This document shows positions 8,262 to 17,002 of a stretch of 24,371 bases of DNA, one piece after another (within the stretch, counting starts at the first letter, position 1; each line of letters starts with the position of its first letter). The notes under the pieces were generated by a model. It saw nothing but the letters and a program-made list of their open reading frames with translations. It had not been told where the DNA came from and made no database searches. Source of the DNA: an uncultured Collinsella sp. GTDB lineage: Bacteria > Actinomycetota > Coriobacteriia > Coriobacteriales > Coriobacteriaceae. The stretch lies in NCBI GenBank assembly GCA_900543505.1, contig UQSB01000032.1, forward strand, positions 1 to 24,371. Direction: 5' to 3'. The position numbers and the translations under genes are program-made.

Positions 8262-10361
8262 ATGGCTAAGCCTAAGTACAAGCTTTCCGATACCCGTAAC
8301 ATCGGCATCATGGCTCACATCGATGCCGGTAAGACCACCACGACCGAGCGTATTCTTTACTACACCGGTAAGACCCACAAGATCGGTGAGGTCCATGAGG
8401 GCGCTGCCACCATGGACTGGATGGTTCAGGAGCAGGAGCGCGGCGTAACCATTACCTCCGCTGCTACCACGTGCTTCTGGAACAAGGACGGTAAGGACTA
8501 CCGCATCCAGATCATCGACACCCCGGGCCACGTTGACTTCACCGCCGAGGTCGAGCGCTGCCTGCGCGTCCTCGATGGCGCTGTCGCCGTCTTCGACGCC
8601 GTTGCCGGCGTTCAGCCCCAGTCTGAGACCGTTTGGCGTCAGGCTTCTACCTTCAACGTCCCCCGCATCGCCTTCATCAACAAGTATGACCGCGTGGGCG
8701 CTGACTTCTTCAACGCTATCGAGACCATGAAGGATCGTCTCGACGCCAACGCCGTGGCCGCTCAGGTCCCGATGGGCGCCGAGGACAACTTCTGGGGCGT
8801 CATCGACCTGGTCACCATGACTGCATGGGACTTCAAGGCCGACGAGAAGGGTATGACCTACCCCGAGCCGATGGACGAGATCCCGGCTGAGTTTGCCGAC
8901 ATCGCTGCCACCAAGCGCGAGGAGCTCCTCGACGCTGCTGCCAGCTTTGACGACGAGCTCATGGAGAAGATCCTCATGGAGGAGGACTTCACCGTCGAGG
9001 AGCTCAAGGCTGCTCTGCGCAAGGGCGTTCTGGCCAACGAGCTCAACCTCGTCTTCGTGGGTTCCGCCTACAAGAACAAGGGCGTTCAGGAGCTGCTCGA
9101 CGCTGTCGTCGACTACCTGCCCAGCCCGCTTGACGTCGAGGCCGTCACCGGTACCGATCCGGACACCGGCGAGGAGATTCAGCGTCATCCTTCCTTCGAC
9201 GAGCCCTTCTCCGGCCTGGTCTTCAAGATCATGACCGACCCGTTCGTCGGTAAGCTCACCTACGTCCGCGTTTACTCCGGCCGCGCCGAGTCCGGCTCCT
9301 ACGTTGTCAACGCTTCCAACGGTCAGCGCGAGCGCCTCGGCCGCATCCTCGAGATGAACGCCGCCGAGCGTATCGACCGTGACGACGCTGCCGCCGGCGA
9401 CATCGTCGCTTGCGTCGGCTTCAAGAACTCCACCACCGGTGACACCCTGTGCGCCGAGGGCAAGGAGATCGTCCTCGAGAAGATCGAGTTCGCTAAGCCC
9501 GTTATTGACGTTGCCATCGAGCCCAAGACCAAGGCCGAGCAGGACAAGATGTCCCTGGCTCTGACCAAGCTCGCCGAGGAGGACCCGACCTTCCAGGTGT
9601 CCACCAACCACGAGACCGGCCAGACCATCATCGCCGGCATGGGCGAGCTGCACCTCGAGATCATCGTCGACCGTCTGCTCCGCGAGTTCAAGGTTGACGC
9701 TAACGTCGGTAAGCCCCAGGTTGCCTACCGCGAGACCGCTGGTCACGACGTCGAGAAGGCTGAGGGCAAGTTCGTCCGTCAGTCCGGTGGTCGCGGTCAG
9801 TACGGCCACGCCGTCATCAAGCTCGAGAAGATGGAGGAGGGCTTCGGCTACGAGTTCGTCAACGCTATCGTCGGCGGCGTCGTGCCCAAGGAGTACATCC
9901 CGTCCATCGACAAGGGCATCCAGGAGGCCCTGAACACCGGTGTTATCGCCGGCTTCCCGGTCCTCGACGTCAAGGTCACCCTGTTCGACGGTTCTTACCA
10001 CGAGGTCGACTCCTCCGAGGCCGCCTTCAAGATCGCCGGTTCCATGGCTATCAAGGACGCCCTCAAGAAGTCCGATCCGCAGCTGCTCGAGCCGATCATG
10101 GCTGTCGAGGTCGAGACCCCCGAGCAGTACATGGGCGACGTTATGGGCAACCTCTCCGGTCGCCGCGGCAAGATCGAGGGCATGGAGGATCGCAAGAACA
10201 GCAAGCTCATCCGTGCCAAGGTGCCGCTGGGCGAGATGTTCGGTTACGCTACCGACCTTCGCTCCCAGACCCAGGGCCGTGCATCCTACACGATGCAGTT
10301 CGACTCTTATGAGCCCGCGCCCAAGTCCATCGTGGACGAGGTCATGAGCAAGAACGCCTAA
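8262..10361 (+). CDS. fusA: Translation elongation factor G
   Basis: EF-G (699 residues) is the GTPase that drives ribosomal translocation. The GTP-binding domain carries AHIDAGKTTTTERIL (P-loop), the switch region RGVTITSAATTC, DTPGHVDFT, and NKYD in place of the more common NKMD. Domains II to V follow, including GMGELHLEI and the domain IV segment SGGRGQYGHAVI. The sequence ends SYEPAPKSIVDEVMSKNA. A ribosome site AAGGAAC precedes the ATG. No tuf gene follows; the next gene is rpsJ, 60 bases away. Confidence 0.98.
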   Translation: MAKPKYKLSDTRNIGIMAHIDAGKTTTTERILYYTGKTHKIGEVHEGAATMDWMVQEQERGVTITSAATTCFWNKDGKDYRIQIIDTPGHVDFTAEVERCLRVLDGAVAVFDAVAGVQPQSETVWRQASTFNVPRIAFINKYDRVGADFFNAIETMKDRLDANAVAAQVPMGAEDNFWGVIDLVTMTAWDFKADEKGMTYPEPMDEIPAEFADIAATKREELLDAAASFDDELMEKILMEEDFTVEELKAALRKGVLANELNLVFVGSAYKNKGVQELLDAVVDYLPSPLDVEAVTGTDPDTGEEIQRHPSFDEPFSGLVFKIMTDPFVGKLTYVRVYSGRAESGSYVVNASNGQRERLGRILEMNAAERIDRDDAAAGDIVACVGFKNSTTGDTLCAEGKEIVLEKIEFAKPVIDVAIEPKTKAEQDKMSLALTKLAEEDPTFQVSTNHETGQTIIAGMGELHLEIIVDRLLREFKVDANVGKPQVAYRETAGHDVEKAEGKFVRQSGGRGQYGHAVIKLEKMEEGFGYEFVNAIVGGVVPKEYIPSIDKGIQEALNTGVIAGFPVLDVKVTLFDGSYHEVDSSEAAFKIAGSMAIKDALKKSDPQLLEPIMAVEVETPEQYMGDVMGNLSGRRGKIEGMEDRKNSKLIRAKVPLGEMFGYATDLRSQTQGRASYTMQFDSYEPAPKSIVDEVMSKNA

Positions 10362-10421
10362 GTTCGAGCTCCCTGTTACGTAATCCGCGAGATCATCTCT
10401 CGCACTCTTTGGAGGTTTAAG

Positions 10422-10730
10422 TTGGCTACCCAGAAGATCCGCATTCGCCTCAAGGGCTATGATCACGAGGTCGTCGATCAGTCCGCGAAGCTCATCGTCG
10501 AGACCGCTCAGAAGACCGGTGCTCGCGTTTCCGGTCCTGTCCCCCTGCCCACTGAGCGCAACCTGTACACGGTTATCCGCTCGCCGCACGTGAACAAGGA
10601 CTCCCGTGAGCAGTTCGAGATGCGCACCCACAAGCGCCTCATCGACATCCTCGACCCCACCTCGGGCACCGTTGATTCGCTCATGCGTCTCGACCTCCCC
10701 GCTGGTGTCGACATCGACATCAAGCTCTAA
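10422..10730 (+). CDS. rpsJ: 30S ribosomal protein S10
   Basis: S10 (102 residues, normal length) is a 30S head protein and also the NusE antitermination factor. Motifs include IRIRLKGYDHEVVDQSA, GPVPLPTERN, IRSPHVNKDSREQFEMRTHKR and LMRLDLPAGVDI. The start is TTG 10422 with GGAGG seven bases before. rpsJ normally heads the S10 operon (rplC, rplD and so on). Here it ends the str operon, because a strong terminator follows at 10752 and then an unrelated minus-strand gene. Confidence 0.97.
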   Translation: MATQKIRIRLKGYDHEVVDQSAKLIVETAQKTGARVSGPVPLPTERNLYTVIRSPHVNKDSREQFEMRTHKRLIDILDPTSGTVDSLMRLDLPAGVDIDIKL

Positions 10731-10751
10731 GCGATATCGCTCATAGCTTAC

Positions 10752-10790
10752 AGAGCCCCGCTGCCATTTTGGTAGCGGGGCTCTTTTGTT
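10752..10790 (+). terminator. Strong intrinsic terminator after rpsJ
   Basis: AGAGCCCCGCTGCC pairs with GGTAGCGGGGCTCT, a 14-bp stem with one wobble and an ATTTT loop. TTTGTTTT follows. Confidence 0.92.
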
Positions 10791-10847
10791 TTGAATGATG
10801 ACCTTGGGGGGGCCGGGTAATGCTGTCGAGCGGGTGGCTGTGGCGCC

Positions 10848-11624
10848 TTATTTACCCATGGGACGCAGCGATGCCTCCTCAAAATGGAAGGAACGTAAGC
10901 CGTCTTCCGTTTCGATACACGCGCGACCAAAGGCATCGACCGTTTGAAAGATGCCACGTGCCAGCTCGTCACCGGCAGGGGAACGGGCGATAACGTGCTC
11001 CCCAATCCAATTGAGATGAGCGACATAATCATCGTGAACGGGCGCGATCGGACCAGCGTCTTCTTCCATGGCGTTGAGCAGATCTACCCACGCGTCCACA
11101 GCGTTTACGACGGTGTGATAGACCTCCTTGAGTAGGACATCGACGGTGGGAACATTCTCGTTGAGGTCTGACAGACCGATTGCCGGCAGGCCGCTATCGG
11201 GAACCTCCGAGGGCACATAGTTCACATTGACGCCAATGCCGCAGACGGCAAAGGGCTTGCCCTCGTTGTCACGAGCCGCCTCGACCAAGATGCCGCCGAG
11301 CTTATGTCCTCGTGCGACGAGGTCGTTGGGCCATTTGAGGCCGATCTCGTTAGCAAGACCTTGCGCCTCGAGCGCCTCGAGCACCGCTAGGCCGCTGACG
11401 GCGGCAAGGCCAGAGTACTTGGCGGGATTAACACGAGGACGTAGGACAATCGAGAGCAACAGGTTGCCGGCGGTTGAATCCCACTTGTGGCCGCGTCGGC
11501 CGCGTCCTGCCGTTTGCGCGCGGGCGGCAAGCCCCGTGCCGTGCGGCGCTCCCTGTTTTCCTGCCTCGAGCAGGTCATCGTTGGTCGATCCGGTTACGTC
11601 GACTATCGTTAATTGGGCATCCAT
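10848..11624 (-). CDS. birA: Biotin--[acetyl-CoA carboxylase] ligase, single-function type
   Basis: This 258-residue ligase makes biotinyl-5'-AMP and transfers biotin to the lysine of AccB. The catalytic domain shows STNDDLL (about residues 13-19), the adenylate loop GRGRRG (40-45), KWPNDL (97-102) and GGILVE (110-115), then a small C-terminal beta domain. There is no N-terminal helix-turn-helix, so it should not repress biotin genes itself. ATG 11624 is chosen because the conserved domain starts directly there and AAGGAGG lies 11 bases before. A longer frame to 11705 would add residues that do not resemble the family. It is divergent from fabH and shares its control region, which fits its role in activating AccB from the same locus. 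Confidence 0.93.
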   Translation of the reverse strand: MDAQLTIVDVTGSTNDDLLEAGKQGAPHGTGLAARAQTAGRGRRGHKWDSTAGNLLLSIVLRPRVNPAKYSGLAAVSGLAVLEALEAQGLANEIGLKWPNDLVARGHKLGGILVEAARDNEGKPFAVCGIGVNVNYVPSEVPDSGLPAIGLSDLNENVPTVDVLLKEVYHTVVNAVDAWVDLLNAMEEDAGPIAPVHDDYVAHLNWIGEHVIARSPAGDELARGIFQTVDAFGRACIETEDGLRSFHFEEASLRPMGK

Positions 11625-11722
11625 AGCGGCTGCTACCTCCTTAATGAATAAGTGAATGACGCAATGGTGTCGAGAGATAGACACAATGTGAAGCCTTTGT
11701 CGCATTTGGACAATTTAATGTT

Positions 11723-11783
11723 AACACGTCAACAAAGCGAAGAATGCGCTATCCTCTCTTGGTCGATGTAAACACGTCAACAA
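11723..11783 (+). promoter_or_regulatory. fab operon control region: two identical 13-bp motifs around a -10 box
   Basis: AACACGTCAACAA occurs at 11723-11735 and 11771-11783, 48 bases apart in the same orientation. Each lies in a partly symmetric GTT-n-AC-nn-GT-n-AAC context (the first copy clearly, the second less so). A -10-like TATCCT (11750-11755), identical to the rpsL -10, lies between them with a poor -35. Sites that bracket a transcription start suggest operators for a lipid-responsive repressor. No fabT or fapR gene is present in the window. Confidence 0.5.
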
Positions 11784-11800
11784 CTCAAAGGAGGTTAGTG

Positions 11801-12760
11801 ATGGGTTTCACGATTCTTGGAACAGGCTCGGCGCTTCCCAAGCGCAGTGTTTCCAATGACGAGCTGTCCGAGTTCCTCGATACCTCGGATGAGTGGATTT
11901 TTACCCGCACAGGCATCAAGAGCCGCCATGTGTGCACCACCGAGTCGCTCGACGACCTTGCCGTGGCAGCGAGCGAGCAAGCGCTCCAGACGTCCGGAAT
12001 CGATGCGAGTCAGCTGGATCTTATCGTCTGTTCGACGACGACGGGCGACCATCTCGTTCCCGCCGAAGCGTGCGCCGTTGCTGAGCGCCTGGGTGCCACA
12101 TGTCCTGCCTTCGACGTTTCGGCGGCTTGTGCCGGCTTCGTATTTGCGCTCGATGTCGCCGAGGGCTATATCGCCCGCGGTCGTGCCAGGCGCGTGCTTA
12201 TCGTTGCTGCCGAGCAGATGACGCGCGCGCTCGACTGGACCGACCGTGCCACCTGCGTGCTCTTTGGCGATGGCGCGGGTGCTGCGGTCATAGAGGCTGG
12301 GGGAGAGAATCCCCTCGCCGTTGAGCTTTCGACGTCGCCTGACGTCGAAACACTGCGTGTCCCCGGATTGGCGGGCTCCTCGCCGTATAAGACAGCGCAG
12401 GACCGCGAAAGCGTGCTGTCCATGAACGGTCGTCGTGTGTTCAAGTTCGGCGTCAATGCCATCTGCGACATGGTCCATAAGCTTGCGAGCGATGCGAGCA
12501 TTGCGGTCGAAGACATCGATCATTTTGTATTCCATCAGGCTAACGAACGAATCCTGAGCCAGGCGGTCAAGCGCTTAGGTGTGCCGGACGACCGTGTGGT
12601 CCGAACGTTGCGTGAAACCGGCAATATTTCGAGCGCCTGCATTCCCTTTGCGCTTGATCGGCTGGCGCGCACCAACGCACTGAATGCGGGCGACACCATC
12701 GCCCTCGTTGGATTTGGCGCCGGCTTGGATGTAGGTGGCTATCTACTTCGCTGGAAGTAG
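11801..12760 (+). CDS. fabH: 3-oxoacyl-[acyl-carrier-protein] synthase III
   Basis: FabH (319 residues) condenses acetyl-CoA or another acyl-CoA primer with malonyl-ACP to start fatty acid synthesis. The thiolase-fold catalytic triad is visible: Cys110 (VSAACAGF), His245 (FHQANERI) and Asn275 (GNISSACIP). ATG 11801 is preceded by AAAGGAGG at seven bases. An in-frame ATG at 11744 would start within the promoter region. It is the first gene of a ten-gene cluster in the order common in Firmicutes. The branched- or straight-chain primer preference cannot be read from these motifs. Confidence 0.96.
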   Translation: MGFTILGTGSALPKRSVSNDELSEFLDTSDEWIFTRTGIKSRHVCTTESLDDLAVAASEQALQTSGIDASQLDLIVCSTTTGDHLVPAEACAVAERLGATCPAFDVSAACAGFVFALDVAEGYIARGRARRVLIVAAEQMTRALDWTDRATCVLFGDGAGAAVIEAGGENPLAVELSTSPDVETLRVPGLAGSSPYKTAQDRESVLSMNGRRVFKFGVNAICDMVHKLASDASIAVEDIDHFVFHQANERILSQAVKRLGVPDDRVVRTLRETGNISSACIPFALDRLARTNALNAGDTIALVGFGAGLDVGGYLLRWK

Positions 12761-12812
12761 TTGCACATAGGAAATGAAAACGCCCCTGGGGCACAAACAA
12801 AGGAGAACTACC

Positions 12813-13049
12813 ATGGCAGATCAGAAGACCTTCGAGCGCGTTTGCGACGTTATCCGCGAGACCGCCGGCCTTGACGATGTCGAGATGAAGCCCGAGTCCA
12901 CGCTCGAGGAGATTGGCCTCGACAGCCTGGGTACCGTCGAGATCCTCGTTGCCGTCGAGGACGAGTTTGGCATTGAGCTCGATACCGAGGAGAACCCCAA
13001 GACGGTCGGCGAGTTCGTCGATACGGTCGAGGCGGCATTGGAGAAGTAG
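12813..13049 (+). CDS. acpP: Acyl carrier protein
   Basis: This acidic 78-residue protein carries the growing acyl chain on a 4'-phosphopantetheine arm attached to Ser38 (IGLDSLGTVEIL). Most carrier proteins have DSLD or DSLE, so the glycine after leucine is a small variation. The start at 12813 has AGGAG seven bases before. The sequence matches the usual length and four-helix pattern, ending ...GEFVDTVEAALEK. The stop codon overlaps the fabK start region. Confidence 0.95.
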   Translation: MADQKTFERVCDVIRETAGLDDVEMKPESTLEEIGLDSLGTVEILVAVEDEFGIELDTEENPKTVGEFVDTVEAALEK

Positions 13050-13051
13050 TG

Positions 13052-13994
13052 ATGCTCAAGTCTCCTCTCTGCGATCTGCTCGGCATCGAAAAGCCTGTGT
13101 TCCAGGGCGGCATGGCCTGGATTGCTGACGCCTCGCTGGCATCGGCCGTGTCCGAGGCAGGCGGCTTAGGCATTATCGCGGCCATGAATGCCGATGCCAA
13201 CTGGCTGCGCGATCAGATTCACGAGCTGCGCGCCAAGACGGATAAGCCCTTTGGCGTCAACGTTATGCTCATGAGCCCGTTTGTCGACGAGGTCGCACAA
13301 GTGGTGATTGATGAGCGGGTGCCCGTTGTGGTGACCGGCGCCGGCAATCCCACCAAGTACATGAAGGCGTGGAACGAGGCGGGCATCAAGGTCATCCCGG
13401 TCGTTGCCTCGGTGGCGCTGGCGCGTCTCGTGGCGCGTCGCGGGGCCACCGCCGTGGTTGCCGAAGGCACCGAATCAGGCGGCCATATTGGCGAGACCTC
13501 GACGATGGCACTGGTGCCGCAGGTTGTCGATGCGGTCGATATTCCCGTGGTCGCGGCTGGCGGTATCGCCGATGGCCGCGGTGTGGCGGCCGCCTTTATG
13601 CTCGGCGCTGCCGGCGTCCAGGTGGGAACACGCTTTCTGGTCGCAAACGAGTGCACCGTATCCGAACAGTACAAAGAGCTGGTGCTCAAGGCAGGCGACA
13701 CGTCGACGCGCGCGACCGGTCTTGACGGGACATCCGGTTCGTGCCCTCAAGAGCCCCTTCACCAACGCGTATGCCAAGAACGAGGCGGCGGGCGCAAGTC
13801 CCGAGGAGCTCGGGGCCATGGGCACGGGTGCGCTTCGCAAGGCGGCAAAGGACGGTAATTACGAAGAGGGTTCGTATTTGTGCGGACAGATTGCCGGCAT
13901 GGTCAACGAGCGCCAGAGCGCTCGCGAAATCGTCGACGATCTGGTCGATGGCGCCGAGCATGTCCTGAAGGGTGCGTTCGCATGGGTAGCGTAG
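13052..13994 (+). pseudogene. fabK: Enoyl-ACP reductase II, FMN-dependent, interrupted by one-base frameshift
   Basis: FabK reduces trans-2-enoyl-ACP, the last step of the elongation cycle. The first frame shows GIEKPVFQGGMAWIADASLA, GVNVMLMSPF, GAGNPTKY, EGTESGGHIGE and AAGGIADGRG. GAAGVQVGTRFLVANEC follows. Near 13727-13729 the frame breaks. The first frame would continue out of family to 13858, while GHPVRALKSPFTNAYAKNEA through GQIAGMVNER continues in the next frame to the stop at 13992. Removing one G from the GGG at 13727-13729 gives 313 residues, the normal FabK length. With no other enoyl reductase in the cluster, a sequencing error or very recent mutation is likely. The start is ATG 13052 or GTG 13049. 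The gene overlaps fabD by 13 bases. Confidence 0.85.
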
Positions 13995-14908
13995 CGTTTC
14001 TGTTTGCCGGTCAGGGTGCCCAGCATCCCGCGATGGGCGTCGATCTTATCGAAGCATCGCCGGCGGCTGCCGAAGTGTTCGCCATTGCCGACGAGGTGCG
14101 TCCGGGGACGAGCGAACAGTGCCGGAGCGCCTCGAAAGAGGAGCTCTCACAGACCGAGAACACGCAGCCTTGCGTGTTCGTGCACGACTTGGCTGTTGCC
14201 GTCGCCCTGCGCGAGCGCGGCGTGGTGCCTGCCGCCTGTGCGGGATTCTCGCTGGGCGAGGTCGCTGCGCTCACCTTTGCGGGGGCATTCGATACACGAG
14301 CGGGTTTTGAGCTCGTGTGTGAGCGCGCGGCATTGATGGCCACGGCGGCTGAGCGTCACCCCGGCGGCATGCGCGCCGTCATCAAGCTCGATGCAGCGCA
14401 AGTCGAGGGCCTGGCAAAACAGGCCGGCGAGAACTGCTGGCCGGTCAACTACAACAGTCCCCAGCAGACGGTTGTGGCCGGAGCGCCCGATGCGTTGCAG
14501 AACCTCGACGCCCTGGTAAAAGAGGCTGGCGGTCGCGCCATGAAGGTCGCGGTGTCGGGTGCATTCCATAGCCCCTATATGGCCGAGGCGACTGAGGGGC
14601 TGGCGACGTATATCCAAGCCGGGCACGCCCCGTCCCCTTTGCTGATTCCGGTCATGGCAAATATGACGGCGGCTCCCTATCCGGCCGACCCGCAGGCGGC
14701 ATCGGAGGTGCTGGCCAACCAGGTGAGTCATGCCGTGCGCTGGGTCGACACGCTGCATGCTCTGCAGGATCAAGGCATCGACACGTTTATTGAGGTCGGC
14801 CCCGGCAAAACGCTGTCGGGCCTGGTCAAGCGTACGCTGAGCGACGTTCGCGTGTATTCGTGCGAAACGGCTGAGCAGGTCGCAGCTATTGCCGACGAGC
14901 TCGCATAG
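13982..14908 (+). CDS. fabD: Malonyl-CoA:ACP transacylase
   Basis: FabD (308 residues) moves the malonyl group from CoA to acyl carrier protein. Motifs are FLFAGQGAQHPAMG at the N-terminus, the nucleophile elbow GFSLGE with Ser90, and the catalytic His196 in GAFHSPYM. QQTVVAGAP and a final EVGPGKTLSGLVKR are also present. The elbow is GFSLG instead of GHSLG; non-histidine residues occur here in Gram-positive FabDs. The start at 13982 lies inside the end of fabK and gives the correct N-terminus; the longer open frame upstream is fabK shadow. Confidence 0.95.
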   Translation: MGSVAFLFAGQGAQHPAMGVDLIEASPAAAEVFAIADEVRPGTSEQCRSASKEELSQTENTQPCVFVHDLAVAVALRERGVVPAACAGFSLGEVAALTFAGAFDTRAGFELVCERAALMATAAERHPGGMRAVIKLDAAQVEGLAKQAGENCWPVNYNSPQQTVVAGAPDALQNLDALVKEAGGRAMKVAVSGAFHSPYMAEATEGLATYIQAGHAPSPLLIPVMANMTAAPYPADPQAASEVLANQVSHAVRWVDTLHALQDQGIDTFIEVGPGKTLSGLVKRTLSDVRVYSCETAEQVAAIADELA

Positions 14909-14938
14909 TCCACAGGGCTGTAACCCGAAAGGAATGAC

Positions 14939-15712
14939 ATGGGCAACTTGAACAACGGCGCGCTCGAGCGCAACGACTCACGTCGCGTGGCACTGGTCAC
15001 GGGCGGCTCGCGGGGTATCGGCCGCGCCTGCGCTGTCGGTCTGGCGGAGGACGGCTTTGATATCGCCGTCGTCTATGCCGGCAGCGTCGATGCGGCGCGC
15101 GAGACGTGCGAAGCCTGCGAGGCGTCTGGCGCCACGGTGCGCGCATATCAATGCGACGTGGCCGATCCCGCTGCCGTCAAAGCGTGCGTGGAAGCGGTCC
15201 TCAACGACTTTGGCTCCATTTGGGCGCTCGTCAACAACGCCGGCATCACGCGCGATGGCTTGCTCATGCGCATGGGCGATGACGCCTTCGATCGCGTGCT
15301 CGATGTCAATCTCAAGGGAACATTCAATATGACGCGCGCGCTCGCCAAGACCTTTATGCGCCAGCGCGGCGGTTGCGTCATCAACATGAGCTCGGTTGTG
15401 GGCCTGATGGGCAATGCCGGGCAGGCCAACTACGCTGCCTCCAAGGCGGGCGTGATAGGGCTTACCAAGGCGGTGGCGCGCGAGCTTGCGCCCCGCGGCG
15501 TACGAGTGAACGCGGTCGCCCCGGGGTTTGTCGAGACGGATATGACGTCAAAGCTCTCGGAGAAGGTTCGCGCGGCAACCGAGGAGCAGATTCCCCTAAA
15601 GCGCATGGCGCGCCCCGAGGAAGTGGCCGGCGTGGTGCGCTTTCTGGCGAGCGATGCGGCTTCCTACATTACGGGCGAGGTTGTACGCGTTGACGGCGGA
15701 ATGGCGATGTAG
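14939..15712 (+). CDS. fabG: 3-oxoacyl-[acyl-carrier-protein] reductase
   Basis: FabG (257 residues) is the NADPH-dependent short-chain dehydrogenase that reduces beta-ketoacyl-ACP. The nucleotide-binding TGGSRGIGRA motif is near residue 22, followed by NNAG. The catalytic Ser152, Tyr165 and Lys169 lie in NMSSVVG and NYAASK. VNAVAPGFVETDMT and the C-terminal ITGEVVRVDGGMAM are typical. AAAGGA precedes the ATG. The first 15 or so residues are an N-terminal extension before the fold begins. Confidence 0.96.
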   Translation: MGNLNNGALERNDSRRVALVTGGSRGIGRACAVGLAEDGFDIAVVYAGSVDAARETCEACEASGATVRAYQCDVADPAAVKACVEAVLNDFGSIWALVNNAGITRDGLLMRMGDDAFDRVLDVNLKGTFNMTRALAKTFMRQRGGCVINMSSVVGLMGNAGQANYAASKAGVIGLTKAVARELAPRGVRVNAVAPGFVETDMTSKLSEKVRAATEEQIPLKRMARPEEVAGVVRFLASDAASYITGEVVRVDGGMAM

Positions 15713-15751
15713 AAACCAGGGCCGAAGAACGGCTTGGATGAGGAGACCATG

Positions 15752-16999
15752 ATGGAACAGAGAGTTGCAATCACCGGCATAGGTGCCGTATCGCCGCTCG
15801 GCAACACCGCGCTTGCCACCTGGGCGGCTATGTGCGCCGGCACGTGCGGTATCGGCCCGATTACGCACTTCGATACGGATGCGTTTGCTGTCAAGGTGGC
15901 GGCCGAGGTCAAGGGCTTTGACGGCAACGAGTACTTTGGCAAGCGTGACGCCAAGCATCTGGACCCCTGCGTTCAGTTTGCGATGGCGGCTTCGGACGAG
16001 GCAATGCACGATGCGGGCTTTGATGTCGAAGGCGCCATCGATCGTGAGCGCCTGGGCGTCTACGTGGGCTCGGGCGTGGGCGGCATGACGACGCTCGTCG
16101 ACAACGTCCACACGATTGCCGATCGTGGACCTCGCCGCGCATCGCCCTATATGATTGCGATGATGATCCCCAACATGGCTTCGGGCAATATCGCGATCCG
16201 CCACAAGGCAAAGGGACCGACCCTGCCAGTCGTGACTGCTTGCGCGACCTCGGCCCATGCGGTGGGCGAGGCATTCCGCGCCATCAAGCACGGCTATGCC
16301 GACGCGATCCTCGCGGGCGGCGCCGAGGCGGCCATTATCCCCGATGCCGTTGCAGGCTTTACGTCCTGCCGCGCATTGACCACCAACCCCGATCCTGCGA
16401 CGGCTTGCCGCCCGTTCGATGCAGACCGCGACGGCTTTGTGATGGGCGAGGGCGCTTGCGTGCTGGTACTCGAGAGCATGGAACATGCGCAGGCGCGCGG
16501 TGCGCACATTTATGCCGAGGTCGTGGGCTACGGCAACACCGATGATGCTTATCACATCACGAGTCCCGATCCCGAGGCTGCCGGCATTGCCCGCGCGATA
16601 TCGCTGGCGGTGGCCGAGGGCGACGTCAAGCCTTCCGAGGGCCTCTACATCAATGCCCACGGCACCTCGACCAAGCTTAATGATTCGTCCGAGACGGCGG
16701 GCATTAAGCGAGCGCTCGGCGAGGACGCGGCGCGCGCCGCACATGTCTCGTCGACCAAGTCGATGACGGGGCACATGATCGGTGCCACGGGGGCCATCGA
16801 GGTCATGGCCTGCGCCATGGCACTCGAGCAGGGCGTGGTGCCGCCGACCATTAACTACCACACGCCCGATTCCGCCTGCGATCTTGATTACACGCCCAAT
16901 CGCGCGGTTCGCGCCGACCTTACCTGGGCGCTTTCGACCAACCTGGGCTTTGGCGGGCACAACGCCGCCATCGCGCTGCGTAGATATACGAGGAGCTAG
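15752..16999 (+). CDS. fabF: 3-oxoacyl-[acyl-carrier-protein] synthase II
   Basis: FabF (415 residues) catalyses the elongating condensation of acyl-ACP with malonyl-ACP. The thiolase fold is complete, with Cys164 (VTACATSAHA), His303 (NAHGTSTKLND) and His341 (SMTGHMIGATGA) matching the E. coli triad positions. It ends with the LSTNLGFGGHNAA motif. ATG 15752 is six bases after GAGGAG; ATG 15749 and TTG 15734 are in frame but less well placed. accB follows after three bases. Confidence 0.96.
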   Translation: MEQRVAITGIGAVSPLGNTALATWAAMCAGTCGIGPITHFDTDAFAVKVAAEVKGFDGNEYFGKRDAKHLDPCVQFAMAASDEAMHDAGFDVEGAIDRERLGVYVGSGVGGMTTLVDNVHTIADRGPRRASPYMIAMMIPNMASGNIAIRHKAKGPTLPVVTACATSAHAVGEAFRAIKHGYADAILAGGAEAAIIPDAVAGFTSCRALTTNPDPATACRPFDADRDGFVMGEGACVLVLESMEHAQARGAHIYAEVVGYGNTDDAYHITSPDPEAAGIARAISLAVAEGDVKPSEGLYINAHGTSTKLNDSSETAGIKRALGEDAARAAHVSSTKSMTGHMIGATGAIEVMACAMALEQGVVPPTINYHTPDSACDLDYTPNRAVRADLTWALSTNLGFGGHNAAIALRRYTRS

Positions 17000-17002
17000 A
17001 GC

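Noticed and set aside
8244..10631. 795-codon open frame antisense to fusA
   Set aside because: It mirrors the fusA codon pattern, has low-complexity Leu/Asp/Gly/Val composition, no ribosome site, and resembles no family. EF-G on the other strand is unmistakable.
11625..11705. 27-residue N-terminal extension of birA
   Set aside because: The extra residues do not form a helix-turn-helix, and the conserved ligase domain with a ribosome site starts at 11624.
13859..13981. Upstream extension of fabD to 13880
   Set aside because: It is an out-of-frame reading of the fabK end. The true FabD N-terminus begins at 13982.
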